64,000 nucleotides of DNA. Source: Achromobacter ruhlandii (GTDB lineage Bacteria; Pseudomonadota; Gammaproteobacteria; Burkholderiales; Burkholderiaceae_B). Below the pieces are notes generated by a model, which had not been told where the DNA came from, ran no database searches, and worked only from the letters and a program-made list of their open reading frames with translations. Shown here piece after piece: positions 17,864 through 26,413 of the stretch. A program made the position numbers and the translations under genes. Where the stretch lies: NCBI RefSeq assembly GCF_902859695.1, contig NZ_CADIJL010000008.1:124001-188000 (forward strand), read 5' to 3'. Numbering within the stretch: position 1 is the first letter of the stretch; each line of letters begins with the position of its first letter.

Positions 17864-18259
17864 GGCAAAATCTCGCGCAACCACTGCGCACAGGCATTGG
17901 CCTGGCTAACCGGCCAGGTGATGTGAATCGTTGTTTCCGGGCGGCGGATTTCGATCTGGAGGTTGGCTGCAGATTCCGGCTCCGGTGTGCGGAGCGTTAT
18001 GGGAACCAGGGTGGTCGACGGCGGGGGCTTCGCTGATTCGTGCGACATCTTGCCCGGTGCTGTGGTGGCGGCCGTTTGTTGATCGCGATGGACCTTGACC
18101 CAGCGACGCAGGTAATTGGCGTTGAGTTGGTTGGCTAACGCAATGGCTGCGATCGATACGCCGGGTTGCAGGCAGGCTGCTAATTGCTTGGGCCTTGAAT
18201 TCGGGAGAATGGCGGCGACGAGGCCGATACGCAGGAACGGTGATGAGGTTTGTGTCCAT
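17860..18259 (-). pseudogene. IS66 TnpA, frameshifted
   Basis: The start at 18259 gives DTNLITVPAYRPRRRHSPEF and then breaks. The next frame supplies LAACLQPGVSIAAIALANQL and NANYLRRWVKVHRDQQ, the HTH part of IS66 TnpA. The shift lies near 18180. The C-terminal end overlaps the tnpB start by four bases, as in intact IS66 elements. Confidence 0.8.
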
Positions 18260-18414
18260 GTGTCCACCAAAAATGTTGTGGACACAATGCTCGCCGTTGC
18301 CAACTGGATCAGCAATGAGGTCGGGTTAGACGCTTTCGTTGCCTTTCGATTCTCCGACCACCATCACCGTCCGTGACCATCGGAACATCAAATCAGGTGA
18401 CCATACTTAGGCAG

Positions 18415-18649
18415 GTCGAGCTGCTCTTCAAGTGGATCAAGCAGCATCTTCGTATCAAGAAATTCTACGGCACGTCGGAGAATGCGGTGAAGTCGCAAAT
18501 CTGGATCGTCGTATCGGTCTATGTCCTGGTTGCCATCGTCAAAAAAACGTCTCGGCCTCGATGCCTCGCTCTACACATTGCTACAGATTTTTTCGCTCAC
18601 TCTGTTCGAGAATATGACCATCCAGCAAGCCTTTGCGGGAAACGACTAA
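18415..18649 (+). pseudogene. IS4-type transposase, C-terminal fragment with frameshift
   Basis: RQVELLFKWIKQHLRIKKFY and GTSENAVKSQIWIVVSVYVL match the C-terminus of IS4-family transposases. A run of seven A at 18541-18547 shifts the frame; the following frame gives RLGLDASLYTLLQIFSLTLF and a TAA at 18647-18649. The 5' part is absent. The next 220 bp (to 18870) hold only the outer end of this IS and the leader of the telA-like gene. Confidence 0.8.
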
Positions 18650-18870
18650 ATTCCAGAGCAGGGCAATAACAGCAATCAAATGACTTTATTCGCGTTCTAA
18701 CCGGACACTGCTGATACAAGTGTGCCAAACTTACCGGTGGGTAAAGATCGTAGTCTACCGCGTAATTTTTGAGCAAGATGGACTTTCCGGGGTTTTAGCC
18801 AAAAACTCCCAACATTGACCATGCGGGATGGGCGGTGTTATTCCCGATCCGACCGGCAGAGGAGAAATTA

Positions 18871-20040
18871 GTGGAACGCAACATCGCCCCTACCGTAGTG
18901 CCACCGCCCTCGCCAAGGCAGGGCCCCCTCGTGCAAGATTCCTTGGAGACCGGAGCCATCGTGCTCCGGCCGGAGCAGGTGCCGCAAGCCGAGCAGGCGC
19001 TTGCCGCGCTGGACTTCGCGGACGTTCCATCCGGCGACATCATCAAGATCGGCCTCGGTGCCGAACAGGCGCTGCAGAAGACCCTCGACGGCTTCCTCGC
19101 CCGGCTCGACAAAAAGACGGCGTCCAAGGTGTTCGCTCTCTTCGGGCGCCTGGAAAAAGGTGTCGATGACGCCAAGCTGCCTGAAATCCTGGAGAAGATC
19201 CAACAGGGTGAAGCCCCGGGGTTCTTCGCCGGCCTGTTCGCCAAGCTCACCGGCCGCAAGCCCGAGGAAGCCTTTCGCGAGTTCATGCAGGAGATCGGCG
19301 AGTTGATCTCGATCCGGACGCAGACGCTGGCCGACGAGATGGTCCGCCTGGAGGGAGAACTGTCCAAGGAAATGAAGACGCTGTTCGGCGAACTGCAGGC
19401 GCTGGAGAGCCTCAAGCAATCGTACGGCACGCACTTCGCCAGTTTCACCGTCGATGCTGCAGTGGCGCGGGCGTTTCTCGAAAAGGCCCGGCAGTACGTA
19501 GCGCAGCAGACTGTGGCAGCGGACCCTGCCGACGTGTCCGCCCAGGCACGGTTGCGTGAGTTGCAGGACAAGCTCAGCCTGCTGGAAAGTCGGGCCCTTG
19601 CGCTCGAAGGCACCTATACGCGCCTGCCGGCCGACCAGATGGTGATCCAACAGATCGAGGCCGCCGGAATCGCGACGCTGCAGGAGACCGCCACAACGGT
19701 GTCCTCGCGCTTCGCGTCGATCAAGATGACCTTGCTGGCTATCCACGGTGCATTCGCGGTCAAGTCGGTGCAGCAGATCGCCGAGCGCCAGGCGCGCCTC
19801 GACCAGCAATTGACGCAACTGCGCGGCCAGGCCACCAAGGACGTGGCAATCGCCGCGGCCAAGGCACCCGGTGACAACCGTGTCGCGCAGGCGCAGCAAA
19901 TCGCCGCGATCATCACGCAGACGCGCGAGATCCACGAACTGGTCGAAACCGCAAAGCAGGAAACCGAAGCGAAGTTCGAGGCGGCGCGGCAGATGTTCGA
20001 GCAGTCGCGAGCCGAGCTCGCGGCGCTGCGCAAGGTATGA
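18871..20040 (+). CDS. TelA-like toxic anion resistance protein
   Basis: This 389 aa protein starts from GTG 18871, preferred because AGGAG lies six bases upstream; a farther GTG (18835) lacks one. It is entirely helical with long coiled-coil stretches (QEIGELISIRTQTLADEMVR, LQDKLSLLESRALALEG). The C-terminal half (VQQIAERQARLDQQLTQLRG) fits TelA/KlaA-type proteins linked with tellurite and general stress resistance. It is cytoplasmic, with no signal or membrane segment. First gene of a plus-strand operon: TelA-like, TerD, second coiled-coil protein, VWA protein (gaps 19, 9 and 13 bp). Confidence 0.82.
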   Translation: MERNIAPTVVPPPSPRQGPLVQDSLETGAIVLRPEQVPQAEQALAALDFADVPSGDIIKIGLGAEQALQKTLDGFLARLDKKTASKVFALFGRLEKGVDDAKLPEILEKIQQGEAPGFFAGLFAKLTGRKPEEAFREFMQEIGELISIRTQTLADEMVRLEGELSKEMKTLFGELQALESLKQSYGTHFASFTVDAAVARAFLEKARQYVAQQTVAADPADVSAQARLRELQDKLSLLESRALALEGTYTRLPADQMVIQQIEAAGIATLQETATTVSSRFASIKMTLLAIHGAFAVKSVQQIAERQARLDQQLTQLRGQATKDVAIAAAKAPGDNRVAQAQQIAAIITQTREIHELVETAKQETEAKFEAARQMFEQSRAELAALRKV

Positions 20041-20059
20041 CAACAACCCGGAGAAACCC

Positions 20060-20716
20060 ATGCTCACACTAACCCTTGACAAGCCCGGTGCCGCGCCGGC
20101 CCGCAAGCTGCAACTCTCGCTCAACAAGGGCGCTACGTTCAAGGTGACCGTCGCATGGCAGTGCGACGCCCGCCATCAGGACGACATCGACATCCATGCG
20201 CTCGAGGCACGCAACGGCGGCAATGGCGCGAAGGTCACGGTGCTCGAAGAGATCCTGTCCACCTACAACACGACGAAGATGAGCCCGAAGACCGGCGTGC
20301 TGCCAACCGCGGCCGACGGCTCCTTCGCCACGCCCACGGGCGGGCTGCGGCACTCCGGCGACGTCCGGGTCCAGGGCAACACCGAAACCATCGTCATCGA
20401 TGGCTCGAAACTTCCTGCGGGCGTGAATGAGATCCCCCTCTTCGCCACCGTCCACAAGGCCGAACACACCGCGGGGCACGACGAGGGCTCCGCGGCCGAG
20501 GACGAGGCGGCCTTCGCTGACATTGAGGTCTGCACCGTCACCATCGCCGACGAGAGCGGGCGCGAGCTGGGCGCCTACCAGCTGTCCAAGGAATTCGGCG
20601 AGTTCAACGTGGTGCAGCTGGGCAGCATCATGCACGGCGACAACGGCTGGGAGTACGCGCCTGTCGGCCGCGGCTTCACGGGAACGTTCAACGACGTTCT
20701 GGGCCACTTCTCCTGA
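20060..20716 (+). CDS. TerD-family stress protein
   Basis: 218 aa; ATG 20060 has GGAG upstream. The TerD beta-sandwich is plain: LSLNKGATFKVTVAWQCD, DDIDIHALEARNGG, GGLRHSGDVRVQGNTETIVI, GVNEIPLFATVHKA, FADIEVCTVTIADESGREL and YQLSKEFGEFNVVQLGSI, ending WEYAPVGRGFTG. The Asp-rich loops bind calcium in TerD. A charged His/Glu insert (KAEHTAGHDEGSAAEDEA) lies between the last strands. It is cytoplasmic and is thought to act in membrane-associated stress complexes with VWA proteins; the operon here matches that association. Confidence 0.92.
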   Translation: MLTLTLDKPGAAPARKLQLSLNKGATFKVTVAWQCDARHQDDIDIHALEARNGGNGAKVTVLEEILSTYNTTKMSPKTGVLPTAADGSFATPTGGLRHSGDVRVQGNTETIVIDGSKLPAGVNEIPLFATVHKAEHTAGHDEGSAAEDEAAFADIEVCTVTIADESGRELGAYQLSKEFGEFNVVQLGSIMHGDNGWEYAPVGRGFTGTFNDVLGHFS

Positions 20717-20725
20717 AGGCCTGCT

Positions 20726-21706
20726 GTGCCGCCCACGAAGGACAAGTTGCGTCCGACGGTCATCGGCGCCCCGGGCGCTTCGCTGCGCACCCCCGCGGGG
20801 GCCGCGCCGCGAGCGCAGGACGTCCTGTCGCCGGCGCGTCGTGTCCCCGCTGCCACGCCGGTGGTGCGGCAGCCGACGGCCATCCCAGGTGCCGAACGAA
20901 AGCGGATCGAAGTGGCTGTGTCGGATTTGCAAGCGTTGTCGCCAGGCGCAGCTGCCGGGGTATACCAGCAGGCGCGAGCGCTGGTCGGCGCATTCGTCGT
21001 CGACAAGGCTTCGCAGCGCAAGGCGATCCTGTGGGGCCACAACCTGCAGCAGGCGCACGGCGACCTCGTCACCGAGATGCTTGCCCTTGCGCGCAGCCCT
21101 GTGCTGCGTCAGGTGGAGGGCTACCTCGCGCGAATGATGGACATTCTGGGATCGATCGACCTCATGGCCGTCTGCGGACATGGCGGCGACAGTCTCGTGG
21201 GCCGGCTGTTCCAAGGCATCAACAGCCGGATCGACACGCCGGGCGAACTTGCCCAGGCCCAGGCCGAGCTGGAGCAGCTGCTGGCACTCATGGGTGGCGC
21301 ACTCGACCCCCTGCTGGATCTGAAGGACCGGCTGCTGCGCCTGTCCGGGTCGATGGAGGGGACCGCGGCACAGGTCGAAGCTTCTGCCATCGGCGCCCTG
21401 TTCCTGTCGGAGCGCCTTCGTCAGGACGACGCCGCACTGGCGCAGTGCTTCGTGGAGCGCAGCATGAGTCTGACGCAGACCCTGGCGCAGATGCGGCAAG
21501 CCGGCTCCACGCGAGAAATGCAGATCGAGCAGCCGATCCGCCTGATCGGCGCCATCCAGAACGTTGCGCTGGTCGTGATGCCGGCGTTCATCGGCAGCAT
21601 CGCGTCCATCGCCACCCTCACCGCCAGCAAGACCACGATCTCGCCGACCGAAGCCGGCGAACTGGCCTATCGGCTGCGGGACATCATCAGTCAGTTGAAA
21701 CCCTGA
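20726..21706 (+). CDS. Coiled-coil protein of the Ter operon, possibly TelA-related
   Basis: 326 aa from a GTG start. The first 55 residues are Pro/Ala-rich and disordered. The rest is helical: RKAILWGHNLQQAHGDLVTE, LRQVEGYLARMMDILGSIDL, and a C-terminal hydrophobic patch (IRLIGAIQNVALVVMPAFIG). The C-terminal part resembles that of TelA proteins, but I am not sure of homology. It sits between terD and the VWA gene with 9 and 13 bp gaps, so it is surely part of the same machine. Confidence 0.7.
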   Translation: MPPTKDKLRPTVIGAPGASLRTPAGAAPRAQDVLSPARRVPAATPVVRQPTAIPGAERKRIEVAVSDLQALSPGAAAGVYQQARALVGAFVVDKASQRKAILWGHNLQQAHGDLVTEMLALARSPVLRQVEGYLARMMDILGSIDLMAVCGHGGDSLVGRLFQGINSRIDTPGELAQAQAELEQLLALMGGALDPLLDLKDRLLRLSGSMEGTAAQVEASAIGALFLSERLRQDDAALAQCFVERSMSLTQTLAQMRQAGSTREMQIEQPIRLIGAIQNVALVVMPAFIGSIASIATLTASKTTISPTEAGELAYRLRDIISQLKP

Positions 21707-21719
21707 ACCAGGAGCAAAC

Positions 21720-22511
21720 ATGAACAGCAAACTCACACTGAATCTGGACAAGTCGGCCAACGCGCTGCGCTTGGCGCTCGACAAGGCCGGCGTGGTGGCG
21801 AACGTGAAGGCGGAAACCGCCGCGATCATCGACGTCTCCGGCTCGTTCGAGCACGAACACGAGGAGGGCACGACCAGCATCCTGATCGAGCGGCTCGTAC
21901 CCTACTGCATGGTGCTCGACCCGGACCGCAAGATGGACGTCTTCACCTTCAGCGCCGGCGAAGACAGCGCCCACTACGTGGGCGCGGTGACGCCCGACGA
22001 TGCGCGCGACTACGTCACGCGCAACATCGTCGACCGGGTTCCGGGTTGGAACGGCGGCACGACCTACAGCTTCGTGCTCGAGCGCGCGCTCGAGCACTTC
22101 GGCTGGAAGGTGTGCGAGGAGGCACACCGCTCATCCCAGGGCGCCGGCTTTCTCAGCCGCCTGTTCGGCTGGTCGGCGAGCGGGCATGAGCACGGCACCC
22201 CACACACGCACGAGAAGAGGCGCTCGCTCGTGCTCTTCATCACCGACGGCGAAAACGACAGGAGCGATGAGGCGCGCACCATGCGCATCCTCGAGGAATC
22301 GCAGAAGCGCGGCGACCAGGTCTACTTCCTGTTCATCGGCGCCTGCGAAGACAAGGGCGTGACGTTCGAATTCGTGCAGAAGATTGCACACCGGTTCAGG
22401 AACACCGGCGTGGTGGTGATCCGCGATCTCGAAGCCTTCGTGGCGCAGTCGGACGAGGAACTCAACGCCACCCTGCTGGGTCCCGAACTCGTCGAGTGGC
22501 TCAAGTCGTAG
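21720..22511 (+). CDS. VWA-domain protein of the Ter system (TerF/TerY-like)
   Basis: 263 aa; AGGAG upstream of the ATG. The N-terminus (KLTLNLDKSANALRLALDKA) resembles the first strands of TerD. A von Willebrand A domain follows with MIDAS motif DVSGSF (DxSxS), the Thr in GGTTYSFVLERALEHF, and the Asp in VLFITDGENDRSDEAR. A His-rich loop (SGHEHGTPHTHEKRR) interrupts the fold. VWA proteins of Ter operons are expected to hold TerD or TelA partners in metal-dependent complexes. Last intact gene of the operon. Confidence 0.88.
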   Translation: MNSKLTLNLDKSANALRLALDKAGVVANVKAETAAIIDVSGSFEHEHEEGTTSILIERLVPYCMVLDPDRKMDVFTFSAGEDSAHYVGAVTPDDARDYVTRNIVDRVPGWNGGTTYSFVLERALEHFGWKVCEEAHRSSQGAGFLSRLFGWSASGHEHGTPHTHEKRRSLVLFITDGENDRSDEARTMRILEESQKRGDQVYFLFIGACEDKGVTFEFVQKIAHRFRNTGVVVIRDLEAFVAQSDEELNATLLGPELVEWLKS

Positions 22512-22584
22512 CCGGCAGGGGGTCGTCCCAGCTTGCCCTTCCCGGCGCGGGCAAGACCAGAGTCGGCGCCGCCTCCGGCCCGAC

Positions 22585-23244
22585 GCGGCCTCGTCGATGC
22601 CTGCGGGCGCTGGCTTGGGGCATCACGCTGCAACTGGCCGCAGCGGCTGCTGCAGCGCAGCCGCTGGACGACTACATCAAAACCCTGACCGTCCCGGCAT
22701 CGCCGACGGCAGCAACGTCGTCGGGGCTGGCCGCATTCAAGTGGTGACCGGGCTGCAGCGGGAATACCGCAGCAGCAATGGCGCGCAGTCCCGGACGCTG
22801 TTCCTGCCCACGCTGCTGAGAATGGGGCTGAGCGAGAATTTCGAGTTCCGCATCGAGAGCAACACCTGTACCCGGACGACGGAGACCGACTCGACGCAGG
22901 GGACGGCAAGAGCCGAGGGCATCGCGCCCGTGTCGGTGGGCCTCGAGTACCACTTCATCGACGCTGACGGTCGGCAACAACCGTCGGTGGGCGTCATCGC
23001 TCGCGTCTTCCCCCGATACGGCACGCGCGATTTCCAGACGACACGAGCCACCGGCGACTTCAGGCTCGTGGCGGACTGGGATTTCTTGCCGGAGTGGTCC
23101 CTGAACCCGAACGTCGGTGTCGCCCTGTACGAAAGCAGTGACCGCCGCCTCCTATACGCGGCTGGGTTGTTCGCTGCGACACTCAATTTCAACCCCAGCA
23201 AGAGCTTGAGCTTTTTCATCGACACGGGGACTCCAGTCTTCTGA
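22585..23244 (+). pseudogene. Outer-membrane transporter-like protein, frameshifted
   Basis: A signal peptide (LRALAWGITLQLAAAAAAAQ) is read in one frame. Near 22680 the frame changes and continues DRPGIADGSNVVGAGRIQVV, RTLFLPTLLRMGLSENFEFR and SLSFFIDTGTPVF. The second part has the alternating pattern and motifs of a family of porin-like transporters (putative MetA-pathway phenol degradation type). The shift between the DDYIKT codons and the DRPGIADG codons makes it a likely pseudogene, or a sequencing error. It starts about where the VWA gene ends. Confidence 0.65.
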
Positions 23245-23586
23245 AACGAGACACGGGCGAAGCGCCGCCGCGGCCTTTTCTGGCTGGCCGGCCTCAGGAA
23301 GCGGTTTTGATCGGCGCGTGGCGGCGAACCGCTGCATGCGGTCGCAGACTCATCGCAGCGTCGGCTCCGGGCTTGGCCGCGTCTCGAATCAGCTGGTCCT
23401 ACCCGCGCAGGGCCGGTGCAGGGACCCACTGGGCACGGCACGTGCACCTCGCCCTCCGTCGAAGGTTCTTGGTGCCCCGCCTGCCCATGGAAGCCGGGAA
23501 ACCGAAGAATCATGTCATTGAAGCCCGCGAGCGCGACGAACCGAACCGGGACGGCTGCGCGCGGGGCTTGCGCCATGTTCGCCGGA
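23245..23586. other. Non-coding gap between convergent genes
   Basis: 342 bp between the broken outer-membrane gene and the CDF exporter gene (convergent). No clear hairpin terminator, gene or repeat was recognised. Confidence 0.4.
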
Positions 23587-24525
23587 CTACACAGCGCGAG
23601 CGCCCTCGGTCGCGGCGCTGTCGGCATCCTCGATCTCGATCGTCGTGTGTGACAGAGCAAACCGGGTGGCCATGGCCCCGCGCGCCGCGGCGAGCACGGT
23701 CGTGGCGTCCGCGCCGCCATCGACGACGAGGTGGCCGCTCATCGAGTCCAGGCCGGAAGTGATGGTCCACACATGCAGGTCGCGCACCGCAGTCACTCCG
23801 GGGATCGCGAGCAGCGTGCGCTCGAGCAGCGCGACGTCGACTTCGGGCGGTGTGCCTTCCATCAGGATGTGGATAGCCTGCTTGAGCAGGGTCCAGGTGC
23901 GCGGCAGGATGAGCAGCCCGATGCCGGCGCCGATCAGCGGGTCGGCAAGCTTCCAGCCGGTGAAGATGATGATGCCGGCGGCGACCAGCACGCCCAGCGA
24001 ACCCAGCATGTCGCCCAGCACCTCGAAGTAGGCGCCCTTCACGTTGAGGCTTTCCTTCGAGCCGGCCGCCAGCAGCTTCATGCTGATGAGGTTGACCACC
24101 AAGCCGGCTGCGGCCACCGCCAGCATCGGCACACCCAGAATCTCGAGTGGATTGAGGTAACGCTGGTAGGCCTCGTAGAAGATGTAGACCGTCAACAGCA
24201 GCAGCACGACGGCATTGGTGAGCGCGGACAGCACTTCCATCCGCACATAGCCGTAAGTCTTCTGTGGCGTGCGTGGGCGCTCCGAGAAGCGGATCGCCAG
24301 CAGCGCCAGCGCCAGCCCGCCGGCATCGGTCAGCATGTGTGCGGCGTCGGCCAGCAGGGCCAGGCTGCCGGTCCACAGGCCGCCGACAACCTCGATGGCC
24401 ATGAAGGCCGAAGTCAGTGCCAGCGCCCAGGTGAGGTTCTGCCGGTGGCGCCCCGCTGCCGTACCGGAGGGTTTGCTGTCAGGCAGACGAGTTGCTGGAG
24501 TCGTTACTTGAGGCGCATCGATCAT
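23587..24525 (-). CDS. czcD: CDF-family cation exporter (CzcD/ZitB-like)
   Basis: 312 aa, normal length. It has six membrane segments from about residue 31 to 205. TM2 carries the metal site ADAAHMLTDAGGLALAL (HxxxD) and TM5 has the paired acidic/His site region (EVLGDMLGSLGVLVAAGIII). The cytoplasmic C-terminal domain (residues 215-300) contains VTAVRDLHVWTITSGLDSMS and SHTTIEIE. It exchanges cytosolic Zn, Cd or Co for protons. ATG 24525 with AAGGA is clear. The 238-bp upstream region, facing the membrane-protein gene end, probably holds its promoter. This is the intact copy; a broken relative lies at 30.3-30.9 kb. Confidence 0.92.
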   Translation of the reverse strand: MIDAPQVTTPATRLPDSKPSGTAAGRHRQNLTWALALTSAFMAIEVVGGLWTGSLALLADAAHMLTDAGGLALALLAIRFSERPRTPQKTYGYVRMEVLSALTNAVVLLLLTVYIFYEAYQRYLNPLEILGVPMLAVAAAGLVVNLISMKLLAAGSKESLNVKGAYFEVLGDMLGSLGVLVAAGIIIFTGWKLADPLIGAGIGLLILPRTWTLLKQAIHILMEGTPPEVDVALLERTLLAIPGVTAVRDLHVWTITSGLDSMSGHLVVDGGADATTVLAAARGAMATRFALSHTTIEIEDADSAATEGARAV

Positions 24526-24763
24526 GTTCTTCCTTCTGGGGTAGGTGTAAGGATTCCTTCGTAAATGAATAAGATCGCCGGGAAACCCTTGTCACGCTTG
24601 AGCATCAGACGTGAAAACCCCCGGCAGCAACTGCGCGTGGGTTGAGATTTGATGAATCATACGGGCAGAGATCGGTCGCTAATCACGTACATTTTTACAC
24701 TGCGATTCTTACTGCAGGTCCCTTTGGCCAACTTCCAAGGCACGAGGAGAGATTCGCGACGAG

Positions 24764-25645
24764 CTAGTGGCCATTTTCTGCATTGCCCGTGCGCCGCTTT
24801 AGGTGCTCGGCAGTCCGCTCAACCTGGAACAGGCTGATGTCGTCTTGCGTACTCCCTTTGGGGTGGAAAGGCGTGCTGATTACCTCAATAAGCCTCAAGA
24901 TGTAAATGAAGACAAATGCGATCAGTCCTATGGCGACGAAGGAGGTCGAGAATGGCTCAAGGGCCGTCAGGAGCAGAAGACCGATGGTGCCGAGCAGCAC
25001 TGACTTCGCCAGAAAGAACGCCGACGGGATGAAGCGGATCGACTGGATGTAGTTGACGCGGAACAGATTCCGAACCAGTTGCGCTTGCTCCTGCTTCAGC
25101 TTGACAATGTAGTTGGGCGGCACTTCGGCCTTCTCCATCTGCGCGAAGAACTCCCCCAGCGCAAACACGTGATGGTGGGTCTCCCTGTTGCCCGACACTA
25201 CATCGTCGCGCAAGCTGTCCAGCGCCGCGAGCAGTCCTTCGCGGAACCGCTCAATGTCCAACGGGTAGCGGCGACTGATCAAGAGCACGTCCTCGTACAT
25301 ATTCTCGACGATAGCCGTGAATTCCGCGGGAAGCCGCTCGCTTTCCTTGTAGTCTGCGATGGTGGCCGACAGGATGAACCCGAGGATGAAGAAGCCACCT
25401 GCGACCGCGGTGGCGTGTAGGGGGCTCAAGACCAGCATCTCCCAACCAAGCAAGTGAACGACGAGTTTCAGCCCGAGCACCAGCGCGAGCCACGCCAGGC
25501 TTCGAATGAAGATCTGCTGCTTGGATATCCAAGCTCTCATACGAGGAATTTGCAACATTTCAAGTTGAACCTTGCCCAATCTACGACTATGCACGAGCGA
25601 CTCGGAGCCTCCGCGAATATTTTTTCGCAGCCAACTGATAAACAT
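24764..25645 (-). CDS. Membrane protein of unknown function
   Basis: 293 aa from ATG 25645, whose A and T follow the TGA of the DUF4337 relic (TGATG), implying translational coupling in the ancestor; a farther start at 25687 is possible. It has two N-terminal membrane segments (SLAWLALVLGLKLVVHLLGW and ATAVAGGFFILGFILSATIA), a large soluble helical loop (YKESERLPAEFTAIVENMYE), and two C-terminal ones (FLAKSVLLGTIGLLLLTALE, FVAIGLIAFVFIYILRLIEV). The layout recalls bestrophin-like or DUF4239 proteins, but I cannot confirm a family. It could be an anion or cation channel. Confidence 0.7.
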   Translation of the reverse strand: MFISWLRKNIRGGSESLVHSRRLGKVQLEMLQIPRMRAWISKQQIFIRSLAWLALVLGLKLVVHLLGWEMLVLSPLHATAVAGGFFILGFILSATIADYKESERLPAEFTAIVENMYEDVLLISRRYPLDIERFREGLLAALDSLRDDVVSGNRETHHHVFALGEFFAQMEKAEVPPNYIVKLKQEQAQLVRNLFRVNYIQSIRFIPSAFFLAKSVLLGTIGLLLLTALEPFSTSFVAIGLIAFVFIYILRLIEVISTPFHPKGSTQDDISLFQVERTAEHLKRRTGNAENGH

Positions 25646-26221
25646 CAAGATAGTAGGCGTATCAGGCCTGCGGGGTGAATCGCCCAACCGAGTAAACCTG
25701 CCAACCCCATTACGGCGCCAAATCCCGTCGGGATCAGCGCGACAAAGTAGAGCCAGCGCTGATGGGTCAGCGCCGTCACCGCCAGCAATGCAATCGCAAT
25801 TGCCAGCAAGGCATCGGAAAGATCAAATTAATCATCGCGATAATTGCCTGAGTCATAATCCTTCTGATCCTGTTCGGCCTTGATGCGCAATTCTTCTTTT
25901 TTCTTGTTTTGCTCTGCAGCCAGTTTCTCGTATGTCTGGATGGCATCGATATAGGCCGCTTGTTCCGGTGGCGCTTTTCCTGCCGCAGCCAGTCTCAGCT
26001 GAACGCCAGCGGCTTGGGCGATTTCTTCGCGAATATTGCGTGCCTGATAAAACGCCCAGCGGTCCAGCTTGTTGGCCTGCGCCTGCTGCATTCCCTGAAC
26101 CCCATGAAGGTGCGAGGAAAGCGACGGTGATCGCCACTAGCATATTCAGGCGCGCCACACTGCGTTCGCTGGCCTGCATCTGGTTGGCCTGTTCCACAGC
26201 ATCTAAAACGGTAATTTCCAT
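25645..26221 (-). pseudogene. DUF4337 membrane protein, deleted and frameshifted
   Basis: Start 26221: EITVLDAVEQANQMQASERS, ending after NMLVAITVAFL. A short deletion with a frameshift follows near 26105. The next frame gives MQQAQANKLDRWAFYQARNI, ending YRDD and a TAA at 25830-25828. The same frame then continues FDLSDALLAIAIALLAVTAL and WLYFVALIPTGFGAVMGLAG to a stop at 25645. This order (helical N-terminus, TM, MQQAQAN block, two C-terminal TMs) is that of DUF4337. Two independent lesions show it is dead. Confidence 0.8.
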
Positions 26222-26413
26222 TGCTGAATCGCCTGATGAAATGAATAAATGCCGACACGTATTTTACCCGGCTTTGACACCGCCAAGTCACACGTCCAGC
26301 GCAAGGCCTTGATCGGCACGGCTTTCTAGATAATCAACACGTTAATTTATGTTTCTTGAAAGTCTGCATCGGCTCGGACAAGTTGACTCAGGGATTCGGT
26401 GTGCGGTCTGCTG

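Noticed and set aside
18868-20142. Minus-strand frame of 424 codons
   Set aside because: Antisense shadow of the TelA-like gene, Leu/Arg-rich and without family features.
20069-21880. Minus-strand frame of 603 codons
   Set aside because: Antisense to terD and the coiled-coil gene; both plus-strand genes have clear motifs and ribosome sites.
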